Below are positions 17,466 through 26,281 of a DNA stretch of 64,000 nucleotides, one piece after another. This DNA is from Chlamydiota bacterium (lineage in GTDB: Bacteria > Auribacterota > Tritonobacteria > UBA1439). Below the pieces are notes generated by a model. The model worked only from the letters and a program-made list of their open reading frames with translations, was not told where the DNA came from and searched no databases. Made by a program: the position numbers and the translations under genes. The stretch lies in the NCBI GenBank assembly GCA_012729785.1, contig JAAYCL010000022.1, positions 22,567 to 86,566 on the forward strand, in the 5' to 3' direction. How positions within the stretch are numbered: position 1 is the first letter of the stretch; each line of letters begins with the position of its first letter.

Positions 17466-18604
17466 ACGAGGCGAGGCGGTATCTGCGGATACTCAGGGAC
17501 GACCCCCGCTACGCCCTGCGGACGGCCGCGGCGAAGCTCCGCACCCGGTTCCCCGCCGACTACCTGTTCCTGCGGAGCGGGCGCGCCTTCACCCCCGTGC
17601 ACCTGACGCTCGAGCTCACGCACCGCTGCAACCTCAAATGCCACATGTGCGACCTGTACGGGGGGGGGCGGGAGATCGATTCCATCCGCTCGCGAAGGGA
17701 GGCGCCGGGGGGGGAGCTGGGGCCGGAGCTTTTCGAGCGGCTCTGCGCCTCGTTCGGTTTCATGAAGCCGGTCCTCTCCTTCGGCGGGGGCGAGCCGCTG
17801 CTGCACCCGCGGGCCGCCGAGATGATCCGCCGCGCGAAGGCGCGCGGGTTCATCTGCACCCTCACCACGAACGGCGTGCTGCTCGCGCGGCACGCCCGCG
17901 ATCTTGTGGCGGCGGGCCTGGACAGCATCGTGCTCTCCATCGACGGCCCGGAGGAGATCCACGACGCGACGCGGGGGGTGCAAGGGACCTTCTCCCGCGC
18001 CCGCGACGGGGCGCGGGAGATCGCCCGCCTGAAGCGGGAGACCGGCGCCGTGAAGCCGCGCCTGCGGGTGAACTGCACCATCAACAGCCGCAATATCTCC
18101 GTCCTCGGCTCGATGCCGGAAGTCGCCGCGGGGTTCGGGGCGGATAGTCTCCTCTTCTCGCACCTCTGGTTCTGGGACGCGGGGATCGTCGAGCGACACA
18201 ACCGTCTGTGCGGCGATCTCTGCCCGGTCGTCGAGCAGAACACGCACGAACTCGATCTGATAGACCCGGCGATCGTCGCCCGGGAACTCGACCGGGCGCG
18301 GGCGAGGCGGGCGGGCATCGCGGTCAAGTGCCTCCCGGAGCTCGACGCGGAGGGGGTGCGGCGCTACTACACGGAGCGCACGGCGCCGGTGACCCGCCTC
18401 GCGTGCCGGGCGGTGTGGCTGAGCGCGTTCGTCATGCCGTCGGGCGAGCTCCTCCCGTGCCTGGACTACTCGTACGGCAACCTCAACGAACGCCCCTGGG
18501 AGGAGCTGTGGAACGGTCCGCGGGCGCGCCTGTTCAGGAAGCGGCTTCGCCGTACGCGGATCTTCCCCGGATGCGTGCGCTGCTGTTTGCTCTACGCGTT
18601 TTGA
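17462..18604 (+). CDS. Radical SAM protein with SPASM-like C-terminus
   Basis: 380-aa radical S-adenosylmethionine enzyme. The 4Fe-4S motif C-x3-C-x2-C is Cys56, Cys60, Cys63 (HRCNLKCHMC), followed by SFGGGEPLLHP (GGE motif) and LTTNGVLLARHA, then LDSIVLSIDGPEEIHDATRG. The C-terminal part has further cysteines, including CLDYSYGNLNERPWEELW and CVRCC, resembling a SPASM/twitch auxiliary-cluster region. Such proteins occur in lipid and glycan loci, but the substrate is unknown. GTG start at 17462 within a GTGA overlap. The frame ends 69 bp before the next gene. Confidence 0.88.
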   Translation: MNEARRYLRILRDDPRYALRTAAAKLRTRFPADYLFLRSGRAFTPVHLTLELTHRCNLKCHMCDLYGGGREIDSIRSRREAPGGELGPELFERLCASFGFMKPVLSFGGGEPLLHPRAAEMIRRAKARGFICTLTTNGVLLARHARDLVAAGLDSIVLSIDGPEEIHDATRGVQGTFSRARDGAREIARLKRETGAVKPRLRVNCTINSRNISVLGSMPEVAAGFGADSLLFSHLWFWDAGIVERHNRLCGDLCPVVEQNTHELDLIDPAIVARELDRARARRAGIAVKCLPELDAEGVRRYYTERTAPVTRLACRAVWLSAFVMPSGELLPCLDYSYGNLNERPWEELWNGPRARLFRKRLRRTRIFPGCVRCCLLYAF

Positions 18605-18673
18605 GTTCGCGCCAGTCGTGTGCGTCGGCGTGCGGGCAGGTCCGCCACGTCGGACGCGGGAACGGGAGGTTCG

Positions 18674-19321
18674 ATGGCCGACAGGGTGAGGGAGTTCTGG
18701 GAGGCGGAGGCGACCACCTTCGACGCGATCTACTCGGGGTCGAAGGGACCGGTCAGGCGCTGGCTCGACCGGACGCTGCGCCGGGACATAGGCGCCCGTT
18801 TCGACGAGACGATGCGGGAGTGCGCCGACGCGTCGGGGGCGGAGGTTTTGGACGTCGGCTGCGGCAGCGGCCGCTACGCGATCGCGCTTGCCCTCCGCGG
18901 CGCGAGGGTGACGGGCGTGGACACCGCGGCGCCGATGCTCGAACTCGCCCGCCGGCTCGCCGCGGAGCGCGGCTGCGCCGCGCGCTGTCGATTCGTCCTC
19001 TCCGAGTTCCTCTCGGCGCCGCTCGCCCGTGGGTACGACCTGACGCTCGCGATAGGGTTCTTCGACTACATCGCAGACCCGCGCCCCCACCTGGAGAGGA
19101 TGGCGGCGTCGGCGGGGCGGGGGGGGAAACTGATCGCCACCTTCCCGCGCCTCTGGACCTGGCGCGCGCCGTTGCGGAAGGCGCGCCTCGCCGCGCGGGG
19201 CTGCCCCGTGTATTTCTACACCCGCGCCCGCGTGTGGCGTCTCCTGGAGGAGACCGGCTGGTCGCCGGCGCGCGTGGGAAGGGTGGGGAAGCTTCATTTC
19301 GCCGTCGCCATGAAGCGCTGA
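18674..19321 (+). CDS. SAM-dependent methyltransferase
   Basis: 215-aa class I methyltransferase. MADRVREFWEAEATTFDAIY at the start, SAM motif VLDVGCGSGRYAIALALRG near residues 56-74, then VDTAAPMLELARRL and the LAIGFFDYIADPRPHLERMA segment. The ATG at 18674 has GGGAGGT 3 to 9 nt upstream and is preferred over an earlier in-frame start at 18620. The family (Methyltransf_25/11) gives no substrate; position suggests a glycan or lipid intermediate. The stop is followed by a 161-bp non-coding stretch with a repeat-like sequence. Confidence 0.85.
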   Translation: MADRVREFWEAEATTFDAIYSGSKGPVRRWLDRTLRRDIGARFDETMRECADASGAEVLDVGCGSGRYAIALALRGARVTGVDTAAPMLELARRLAAERGCAARCRFVLSEFLSAPLARGYDLTLAIGFFDYIADPRPHLERMAASAGRGGKLIATFPRLWTWRAPLRKARLAARGCPVYFYTRARVWRLLEETGWSPARVGRVGKLHFAVAMKR

Positions 19322-19482
19322 ACGTTGCCGCAGAGGAGGCGGGGGGCGCACGGAGACACGGGTCCCTCCCGCCGCGGATCTTCATGGGGGATCGGCGGCG
19401 GGATTCGCATCCGTGTTCGTCCGTGGCCGCCGATGGCGACAGCAGGTTCCGTGCCCCCGTGCATTCTGCGGGACGGTAGACT
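19322..19482. repeat. Intergenic stretch resembling a dispersed environmental repeat
   Basis: A 161-bp gap in an otherwise gapless operon. It carries the phrases CACGGAGACACGG (19349-19361) and TTCGCATCCGTGTTCGTCC (19403-19421). These resemble short non-coding sequences that recur between genes in many environmental genomes. No coding frame is supported. The identification is from memory of such sequences, not a search. Confidence 0.35.
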
Positions 19483-20409
19483 ATGCATCTGTTTTCCGAC
19501 ACCGTCAACGCGCTCAGCTTCGACGTCGAGGAGTGGTTCCAGGCGGAGGCGTTCGCCGGGCTTTTCCCGCCCGCGCGATGGGAGCGTCTGGAGAGCCGCT
19601 GCGAGACGCAGGTCGGGCGCATCCTCGACATCCTCGCCGCCCGCGGCGTCAGGGCCACCTTCTTCGTCCTGGGGTGGGTGGCGCAACGGCACGGGCGGCT
19701 CGTGAAACGGATCGCCGCCGCGGGGCACGAGATCGCCTGCCACGGCTTCGGGCACGCGATGATCACGAGGCAGACCCGCGAGGAGTTCGCCCGGGATGTC
19801 AGGCGCGCGCGCGAGCTTCTCGAAGATGCCGCGGGGACGCGCGTGGCGGGGTACCGCGCCCCCACCTTCTCCGTCACGGAGCGGACGCGGTGGGCGCTGG
19901 AGGTGCTCCTCGACCAGGGGTTCGGCTACGACGCCTCGATCTACCCGATCCGGCACGACCGCTACGGCATCCCGGGGTCGCCGCGTTTCCCGTACGTCGT
20001 GCTCGAGGGGGGGGGGCGCCGGCTCTGGGAGTATCCGGGATTCACGCGGCGCATCGCCGGGATGACGCTCCCGGCCGCAGGGGGCGGATACCTGCGGCTC
20101 CTGCCCTACGCCTGGACGCGCGGGGCGATCAGGGCGGCGCACCGAGAGGGGAGACCCGCGGCGGTCTTCGCGCATCCGTGGGAGTTCGATGCACGCCTCC
20201 CCGTCGCCCCGCTCCCGCGCCTGGCGCGCCTCAGGCACTACGGCGGCATCAGCCGCAACGCCGCGAAGCTGGAGCGGCTCCTCGAGGAGTTCCGCTTCGC
20301 CCCCGTGGGCGAGCTGCTCGCCTCCCTCGATGCGTCGAGGGGAGGCGGGCCCCGAAACGCGGGGGCCGAAACCGGGGACGCAGCCGTCTCGCGCGGCGGA
20401 TTGAATTGA
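19483..20409 (+). CDS. Polysaccharide deacetylase (XrtA/exopolysaccharide type)
   Basis: NodB-fold (CE4) enzyme of 308 aa that would remove N-acetyl groups from a glycan. The catalytic motif 1 is ALSFDVEEWFQ (D-x-E variant), the metal motif is HEIACHGFGHAMI (H-x3-H), with ATFFVLGWVAQRHGRLVKRIA between and RAPTFSV (motif 3) and YDASIYPIRHDRYGIP after. The DVEEWFQ start and the YDSSIyPi block match the deacetylase subgroup (with DUF3473-like C-terminus) found in PEP-CTERM/exosortase exopolysaccharide loci. The last about 25 residues are Gly/Ala rich and unconserved. Next gene starts 13 bp later. Confidence 0.88.
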   Translation: MHLFSDTVNALSFDVEEWFQAEAFAGLFPPARWERLESRCETQVGRILDILAARGVRATFFVLGWVAQRHGRLVKRIAAAGHEIACHGFGHAMITRQTREEFARDVRRARELLEDAAGTRVAGYRAPTFSVTERTRWALEVLLDQGFGYDASIYPIRHDRYGIPGSPRFPYVVLEGGGRRLWEYPGFTRRIAGMTLPAAGGGYLRLLPYAWTRGAIRAAHREGRPAAVFAHPWEFDARLPVAPLPRLARLRHYGGISRNAAKLERLLEEFRFAPVGELLASLDASRGGGPRNAGAETGDAAVSRGGLN

Positions 20410-20422
20410 CTGGACGCCATCC

Positions 20423-21523
20423 ATGACCGTTGCCGCCTGGACAGTGCTGGTCTCGGCCTCGCTCCTGGCCTACGCCTACCTCGTCTACCCGCTCCTCGTC
20501 CTCCTCCTGGCCCGCCTCTTCCCCCGGCCGGTGCGCGCCGGCGATGCGGCCCCTTCGGCGACCGTCATCGTCCCTGCGCTGAACGAGGAGCGGGTTATCG
20601 AGGAGAAGATCGAGAACACCCTCGCCCTCGACTACCCGCCCGGGAAGGTTCAGCTGCTGGTCGTCTCCGACGGGTCGACCGACCGCACGGCGGAGCTCGC
20701 GCGCCGGTACGCGGGGCGCGGGGTGGAGGTCGTCGAGTTCCCGGAGCGGCGGGGCAAGCTGGCCGCCCTCCTTGACGCCCTGCCGCGCGCCCGCGGCGAG
20801 ATCCTCGTCTTCTCGGACGCGAGCGGGATGCTCCGCCCCGGGGCGCTGCGCGCGATGGCCGCCAACTTCGCCGACCCGGAGGTCGGCGGCGTCTGCGGCT
20901 GGTACCGCTCCCCGGGCCTCGAGCGTTCGGGCGGGGCGGGGGAGCTCCTCTACTGGGATTACGAGTTCGCCATCAAGCGCGCCCAGAGCCGGTGGGCGAC
21001 GCTCCTGGGGGCGACGGGGGCGATGTACGCCCTCCGGCGCTCCCTCTTCGTCGCCCCCCCGCCCGACACGATCAACGACGACTTCGTGATCCCGGCGCTG
21101 ATGGTGGCGCGCGGGCACAGGATGGTGCTCGAGGAGGACGCGGTCGTGGACGATCTCGACCCGCGGATGGGGGATTTCCGCAGCCGCGTCCGCGTGACCG
21201 CCGGGAACTGGCAACAGCTCTTCTACTGCCGGAAACTCCTGTCGCTGCGCCGGCCGCGGGTCTGCTGGCAGTTCCTCTCGCACAAAATCCTCCGCCTCGC
21301 GTCGCCGTTCCTGCTTCTCGCCCTCTGCCTGTCGGCGCTCGTGCGCGCCCCCGCCGCGGCGGCCGCCGTTTTCCTCGCCGCGGCCGCCCTGGCGCTGATC
21401 CGGGGGACGGGGCCGGGCGGGAAGCTCTCCTCCGCGGCGAGGAAGTTCCTCGCCGGCAACGCCGCCGCCCTCTGCGGGACGGCGGTCTACTTCACCCGTG
21501 GGGGCAGGCTCTCATGGAAATAG
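20423..21523 (+). CDS. Membrane glycosyltransferase family 2
   Basis: 366-aa inverting GT2 enzyme with one N-terminal membrane segment (about residues 5-30) and one or two C-terminal segments (about 290-330). Catalytic motifs: ATVIVPALNEERVIEEKIENTLALDYP, VVSDGSTDRT (first Asp), LVFSDASGML (D-x-S/D metal site), the TINDDFVIP catalytic-base loop and WQQLFYCRKLLSLRRP in place of the usual QxxRW. The layout is like HAS/NodC/cellulose-synthase relatives that make and extrude beta-linked glycan, which fits a deacetylase immediately upstream. Ends 10 bp inside the next gene. Confidence 0.88.
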   Translation: MTVAAWTVLVSASLLAYAYLVYPLLVLLLARLFPRPVRAGDAAPSATVIVPALNEERVIEEKIENTLALDYPPGKVQLLVVSDGSTDRTAELARRYAGRGVEVVEFPERRGKLAALLDALPRARGEILVFSDASGMLRPGALRAMAANFADPEVGGVCGWYRSPGLERSGGAGELLYWDYEFAIKRAQSRWATLLGATGAMYALRRSLFVAPPPDTINDDFVIPALMVARGHRMVLEEDAVVDDLDPRMGDFRSRVRVTAGNWQQLFYCRKLLSLRRPRVCWQFLSHKILRLASPFLLLALCLSALVRAPAAAAAVFLAAAALALIRGTGPGGKLSSAARKFLAGNAAALCGTAVYFTRGGRLSWK

Positions 21524-22902
21524 AAGATCGGCGACGCGCATTCAGGGTGATGCTGGTGAACCCGGCGCCCGAGGAGATCGTGCAGGGCGACTGGTACCGG
21601 ATGCCGCTCCTCGGGCTGGGCTACCTCGCCGCCTACCTGCGCCTCCACGGGTACCCGGTCGCCATCGCGGACGCGAAGTTCGACCGGCTGGGGCTCGAAG
21701 CCGTCCTGGAGAGGATACGCGGCTTCTCGCCGTCCCTCCTCGGCCTCACCGCGATGACGCACGAGGTGCGCCGCGCCGCCGAGATCGCCGCGGCCTCCCG
21801 CGCCGTCCTCCCGGGGCTCCGGACCGTCATCGGCGGCCCGCATGCGACGGCGCTCCCCCTCGAGACGCTCGCCGAGTTCCCCGACTTCGACTTCGCCGCC
21901 TTCGGCGAGGGGGAGGAGACGCTCCTCGCCCTCGCGGACGCGCTCCGATCCGGACGGGGGGCGGCGGGCATCGACGGGCTCTCCCACCGTTCCTCCGGCG
22001 GCGCCGCCGCCGCGAATCCGCCGCGCCCGTGGCGGCGCGACATCGACGCGCTCCCGTTTCCCGCCTGGGACCTGTACGGCCCCTCGCGGGAGTACCAGAT
22101 CTTCTCCTCGCGCGGCTGCCCGTACCGGTGCAGCTTCTGCATGCGGGTCCTCGGCGACCGGGTGCGTTTCCGGAGCGTCGAGGGGGTGGTCAGGGAGTTC
22201 GAGTGGCTGGTCGCGACGAGGAAACCCGCCGAGATCTCCTTCTCCGACGAGGTGTTCACGCTCGACGAACGTCGGGCGACGGCGATCTGCGACCTCCTCA
22301 TCGCCAAGCGGCTCCATACGACCCCCTGGTTCGCCAACGCCCGCGTGGACTGCCGTTCCGCGGCCCTGTACCGGAAGATGCGCGCGGCGGGGTGCGTGCG
22401 CGTCGGGGTGGGGATCGAGTCGGGAAACCAGGAGATCCTTGACCGGGTCCACAAGGGGATCACGAAGGAGAAGGCGCGCGAGATGATCCGCCTCGCCCGC
22501 GAGGCGGGCCTTCGCACGGCCGCCTTCTTCATCATCGGCCACCCCGGCGAGACCCGGGAGACCATCCGGCAGACGATCGCCTTCGCCCGCGAGCTCAACC
22601 CGACCACCGTCGCCTTCGGCGTGATGGTCCCGTATCCCGGCACCGAGATCGCCGCGATGGCGGCCCGCGGGGAGGGGGGGTACCGCCTTATCAGCCGCGA
22701 CTGGAAGGAGTACGACAAGTATTTCGGCGGGGCGCTCGAGATGGTGGGGATCGGCCGCCGCGAGCTCGAACGGTGGCAGGCGCGCGCCTACCTGTCGTTC
22801 TACATCCGCAACCGCCGCCTCTTCTCGCTCGCCCGGTTCCTCTCCTCGCGCCGCCGGAGCGTGGTCCACTACCTGCGGAGGCTCTTGTGGAGACGCCGAT
22901 GA
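21514..22902 (+). CDS. B12-binding-domain radical SAM protein
   Basis: 462 aa. Residues 10-150 form a cobalamin-binding-like Rossmann domain (MLVNPAPEEIVQGDWYRMP, LGLGYLAAYLRLHG, VIGGPHATALPLETL, FGEGEETLLALADAL). Radical SAM cluster motif SSRGCPYRCSFCMR with Cys202, Cys206, Cys209; then ISFSDEVFTLDERR, VGVGIESGNQEILDRVHKGIT and FFIIGHPGETRETI. This is the architecture of P-methylase/BchE-type enzymes, which methylate or rearrange unactivated carbons. In a glycan locus it could C-methylate a sugar or lipid, but this is inference. ATG at 21514 lies within the previous gene. Confidence 0.9.
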   Translation: MEIEDRRRAFRVMLVNPAPEEIVQGDWYRMPLLGLGYLAAYLRLHGYPVAIADAKFDRLGLEAVLERIRGFSPSLLGLTAMTHEVRRAAEIAAASRAVLPGLRTVIGGPHATALPLETLAEFPDFDFAAFGEGEETLLALADALRSGRGAAGIDGLSHRSSGGAAAANPPRPWRRDIDALPFPAWDLYGPSREYQIFSSRGCPYRCSFCMRVLGDRVRFRSVEGVVREFEWLVATRKPAEISFSDEVFTLDERRATAICDLLIAKRLHTTPWFANARVDCRSAALYRKMRAAGCVRVGVGIESGNQEILDRVHKGITKEKAREMIRLAREAGLRTAAFFIIGHPGETRETIRQTIAFARELNPTTVAFGVMVPYPGTEIAAMAARGEGGYRLISRDWKEYDKYFGGALEMVGIGRRELERWQARAYLSFYIRNRRLFSLARFLSSRRRSVVHYLRRLLWRRR

Positions 22903-24194
22903 GGAACAAACGCGGCGCGGCGGCCCCGCATCCCGGACCCCCCGTCCGCGTCGCCTACGTCGTGGTGATGTTCCCCTGCTACTCGGAGACGTTCGTGCTT
23001 CGGGAGATGCGCGAGCTCCTCAGGCGGGGCGCGGAGCTGACCGTCCTCTCCCTGCGCGACTTCTCGGAGAAGATCGTCGACGAGGAGGCGCGTCCGCTGC
23101 TCCCCCGCACGCGCTATGCGCCGTACCTGTTCTCGCGGGCGGTGCTGGCGGCGAACCTCCGCCTCCTCCTCGCCCGGCCGCGCCGCTACCTCGGTTCGAT
23201 CGCCTTCCTCGCCGCCCGCCTCTGGCGAAGCCCGGTGGAGTTGGCCAAGACCGCGGCCCTGTTCCCCAAGACGGTCCTCTTCGCCCGCATCCTCGAGGCG
23301 GAGGGGGTGCGGCACGTCCACGCGCATTTCGCCAACTACCCGGCCACCGCGGCGTTCGTCATCTCGCGCCTGACGGGGATCCCGTTCACGGCGACCGCCC
23401 ACGCCCACGACATCTTCCAGAGCCAGCTTTTGCTCGGCGTCAAGGTCCGTCTCGCCCGCCGCGTCTTCGCCATCTCGGAGTACAACCGCCGGTTCATCCT
23501 CGATGCGGTCGGGCCGGACGCGGCGTCGAAGGTCGAGGTCCTGCACTGCGGTCTCGACCTCGGCCGGCTCCCCTCTGCGTCGCCCGAGACGGGGAGCCGG
23601 ATGGTGCTCGCCGTCGGCCGTTTGATGGCGATCAAGGGGTTCGAGACGCTCCTCGGGGCGGCGGCGCTCCTGCGCGACCGCGGCGCCGTCTTCTCGTGCC
23701 GCATCGTCGGCGACGGGCCGGACCGGGCGGAGCTCGAGAGGCTCATCGACCGCCTCCGGCTCCGCGGGCTGGTCTCGATGGAGGGGGAGCGCACGCCGCA
23801 GGAGGTGCTCGCGATGATGGCGAGGGCGTCGGTCTTCGCCCTTCCGTCGCGCCCCGCGCCGAAACGCAGCGGCGTGATGGACGGCATCCCGGTCTCCCTG
23901 ATGGAGGCGATGGCGATCGGCGTCCCCGTCGTCTCCTGTCCCGTGTCGGGGATACCCGAGCTGGTCGAGCACGGGCACACCGGTCTCCTCGTCCCCCCGA
24001 ACGATCCCGCCGCCCTCGCCGCGGCGATCGAGCGCCTGCTCGAAGACAGGTCCCTCGCGTCGCGCCTCGCCGCGGCGGCGCGGAGGAAGGTCGAGCGGGA
24101 GTTCAACGTCGTCCGCAACGCCGCGCGCCTCCTCCGGGCGTTCCGCGGGGAGGGGGGCGGGGGAGGGGCGGAAGAGGGGATCGGCCCCGGGTGA
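22899..24194 (+). CDS. Glycosyltransferase family 4 (colanic-acid type)
   Basis: 431-aa GT-B transferase. It has the WcaL/AmsK-like opening VAYVVVMFPCYSETFVLREMREL, VHAHFANYPATAAFVISRLTGIPFTATAHAHDIF, FAISEYNRRFIL and VEVLHCGLDL in the acceptor half, and MVLAVGRLMAIKGFETLLGAAALL, CRIVGDGPDRAELERLID and GIPVSLMEAMAIGVPVVSC (E-x7-E) in the donor half. The ending is a Gly-rich tail. The ATG at 22899 overlaps the upstream stop (ATGA); a GTG at 22887 is also possible. Confidence 0.9.
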   Translation: MRNKRGAAAPHPGPPVRVAYVVVMFPCYSETFVLREMRELLRRGAELTVLSLRDFSEKIVDEEARPLLPRTRYAPYLFSRAVLAANLRLLLARPRRYLGSIAFLAARLWRSPVELAKTAALFPKTVLFARILEAEGVRHVHAHFANYPATAAFVISRLTGIPFTATAHAHDIFQSQLLLGVKVRLARRVFAISEYNRRFILDAVGPDAASKVEVLHCGLDLGRLPSASPETGSRMVLAVGRLMAIKGFETLLGAAALLRDRGAVFSCRIVGDGPDRAELERLIDRLRLRGLVSMEGERTPQEVLAMMARASVFALPSRPAPKRSGVMDGIPVSLMEAMAIGVPVVSCPVSGIPELVEHGHTGLLVPPNDPAALAAAIERLLEDRSLASRLAAAARRKVEREFNVVRNAARLLRAFRGEGGGGGAEEGIGPG

Positions 24195-24214
24195 ATGCGT
24201 ATGGGAGGGGTCGG

Positions 24215-26281
24215 ATGAAGAGAGGGAAGGGGACCATCGCCCTCGTCGCGCTTTCGCTTTTCGCGGCGGGGTGGCTCTACGGGGCCCTCCGCTTCCGGTT
24301 CCCCCGCATCGAACTGCTGAAAGTCGAGATCCCCGAACGGGTCCTGCTCGGGGAGGAGTTCCCGCTGGCGTTCTCGGTGCTCCCGCACGCGCCGTTCCCT
24401 CCCGGCGCCTCCCTCTTCATCCACTTCGCGGGCGGCGAAACGAAGATCAACGCCGACGTGGCGATACCGCTCCCGATGCGCCGCTGGTCGCCGGGCGAAA
24501 CCGCGCGCCTGGGGCCGTTTTACTGCGTTGTCCCGGCCGGAGCGCCGCCGGGCCGCTACGCCGTCGAGGCGGGCCTCTTCTACCAGGGGCGCGACTGGCT
24601 CGGGAGGCGGGGCTACGTCAGGATCCCCTGGGCGAACCGGACCGTGCGGAACTGGAACGCCGGGTCGATCGAGGCCGCGCGCCGGCCGCCGCGGGAATGG
24701 ACCGCCGCCGATTTCGGGCCCGGTGGGTACGCCGTGGGGATCGCCGGCCCGCTCGACAAGGTGTTTCCGGACAGGGAAGAGTGGCGCGGTCCCCCCGCAC
24801 ATCGCGTGGAGATCTCCGCGGCACGGAACGAGTACGAGTCGTTCCAGGTCGTCGTCGCCGCCGGGGAGGCGCCGCTGAAAGGGGTGCGGGTCGCCGCGGG
24901 GGAACTCCGCGGGCCCGGCCTGATCGGGACGGACCAGATCGAGGTCCGTTGTGCCGGATGGGTGGAGACGCGCCGCCCGTACTACAATGTGCCGCGGACG
25001 GGGCCGTGGCCCGACCCCCTCCTCCCGGTCGGCGGCGGAGGCGTCGACGTCGAACCCGGCCGCGTCCGGTCGTTCTGGGTCACCGTATTCGTCCCCCCCG
25101 GCACCCCGCCGGGGGAGTACCGGGGAACGGTCACCGTCGCGCCGGAGGGGGTCGCGCCGGCCGCCGTCGACCTCACCCTGCGGGTATGGGGATTCGAGCT
25201 GCCCGCGACCCCCACGCTCAAGACCGGCTTCGACTTCTACGAGTACCTCGTGCGTCGGTACTACCCGCGAAACGAGGGGGAGGGGGAGGCGGACTGGCGG
25301 AAGCGGATCGACGCCCTCTGCCGCGACTACTACCTCGACATGCTCAGGCACCGCATCTCGCCGATACACAACGTCGGCAACCCGTCGCTTGTGGGCGTCG
25401 AGGACGGGGGGTATCTCCTCGACTTCGCGGAGTTCGACCGGCGGGTGGAGGGGTACCTCGCGGCGGGACAGACCGACTTCGGCATCGCGATCGAGGCCCG
25501 CGTCGTCCCCGACGAGGGGATCTGGAGCGACGGCTGGTACGGTTTCACCGGGCCCGACGCGGTACGCGGCGTCTTCAGGAGCTTCGGGAAACACCTCGAG
25601 CGGCGCGGCTGGATGGGGCGCGCGTACACCTACGTCATCGACGAGACGTACCGCGGGGTCGAAAGTCTGACGCGCCTCATCCACGAGGGGCACCCGGGCA
25701 TCCGCACCATGCTCACCTGCACGCCCGAGGAGGGGTACCCGAACGTCGACATCTGGTGCATCCGGCTGAACAATTTCGACGGCGAAACGGCGCGGCGCTT
25801 CCGCGACCGGGGCAAGGAGATCTGGCTCTACGTGGCGAGCCCCACGCGCCCGTTCCCCACCATCATCCTCGACAGCCCCTCGATCGAGACCCGGATCATC
25901 CCGTGGATCTGCCGGCGGGCGGGCGCGACCGGCCTGGTCTACTGGTGCGTGAACTACTGGCACCTCGCGGATCCGATGGAGAACCCGATGACCTGGCCCG
26001 ACCAGAACGGCAACGGGTCGCTCTACTACCCGCACCCGTCCGGGCCCGTCGGATCGATCCGGCTGGAGGTCCTCAGGGACGGGATGGAGGATTACGAGTA
26101 TCTTCGGATGGCCGCGGAGAAGAAGGCGGGACGGGAGCTGGAGGAGCGGGTCGCGGCGGTGGCGGCGTCCGGCTGGGACTACTCGCGGGACCCCGAGAGG
26201 CTGCTGCGCACGCGCGAGGCGCTGGGGCGTTTTTTGGACGCGGCCGCGCGCCTCCCCGTGGGGCGGGAGGAGGCGCGATGA
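24215..26281 (+). CDS. DUF4091 protein (GH123-like), membrane-anchored
   Basis: 688 aa. Residues 5-25 are a signal/anchor segment (IALVALSLFAAGWLYGAL). Residues 28-130 form a beta-rich domain also present in the next protein. From about 200 the protein follows DUF4091/GH123-like proteins: AARNEYESFQVVV, an Ig-like region with GTPPGEYRGTVTV, a TIM-barrel-like part (GFDFYEYLVRRYYP, YVIDETYRGVESL, VDIWCIRLNNF, GLVYWCVNYWHLADPM) and C-terminal SIRLEVLRDGMEDYEYLRM. GH123 enzymes use a neighbouring Asp-Glu pair; VIDE (about residues 472-475) is a candidate. Probably a periplasmic or surface glycoside hydrolase trimming the locus glycan. ATG 24215 follows GGGAGGGG. Confidence 0.82.
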   Translation: MKRGKGTIALVALSLFAAGWLYGALRFRFPRIELLKVEIPERVLLGEEFPLAFSVLPHAPFPPGASLFIHFAGGETKINADVAIPLPMRRWSPGETARLGPFYCVVPAGAPPGRYAVEAGLFYQGRDWLGRRGYVRIPWANRTVRNWNAGSIEAARRPPREWTAADFGPGGYAVGIAGPLDKVFPDREEWRGPPAHRVEISAARNEYESFQVVVAAGEAPLKGVRVAAGELRGPGLIGTDQIEVRCAGWVETRRPYYNVPRTGPWPDPLLPVGGGGVDVEPGRVRSFWVTVFVPPGTPPGEYRGTVTVAPEGVAPAAVDLTLRVWGFELPATPTLKTGFDFYEYLVRRYYPRNEGEGEADWRKRIDALCRDYYLDMLRHRISPIHNVGNPSLVGVEDGGYLLDFAEFDRRVEGYLAAGQTDFGIAIEARVVPDEGIWSDGWYGFTGPDAVRGVFRSFGKHLERRGWMGRAYTYVIDETYRGVESLTRLIHEGHPGIRTMLTCTPEEGYPNVDIWCIRLNNFDGETARRFRDRGKEIWLYVASPTRPFPTIILDSPSIETRIIPWICRRAGATGLVYWCVNYWHLADPMENPMTWPDQNGNGSLYYPHPSGPVGSIRLEVLRDGMEDYEYLRMAAEKKAGRELEERVAAVAASGWDYSRDPERLLRTREALGRFLDAAARLPVGREEAR

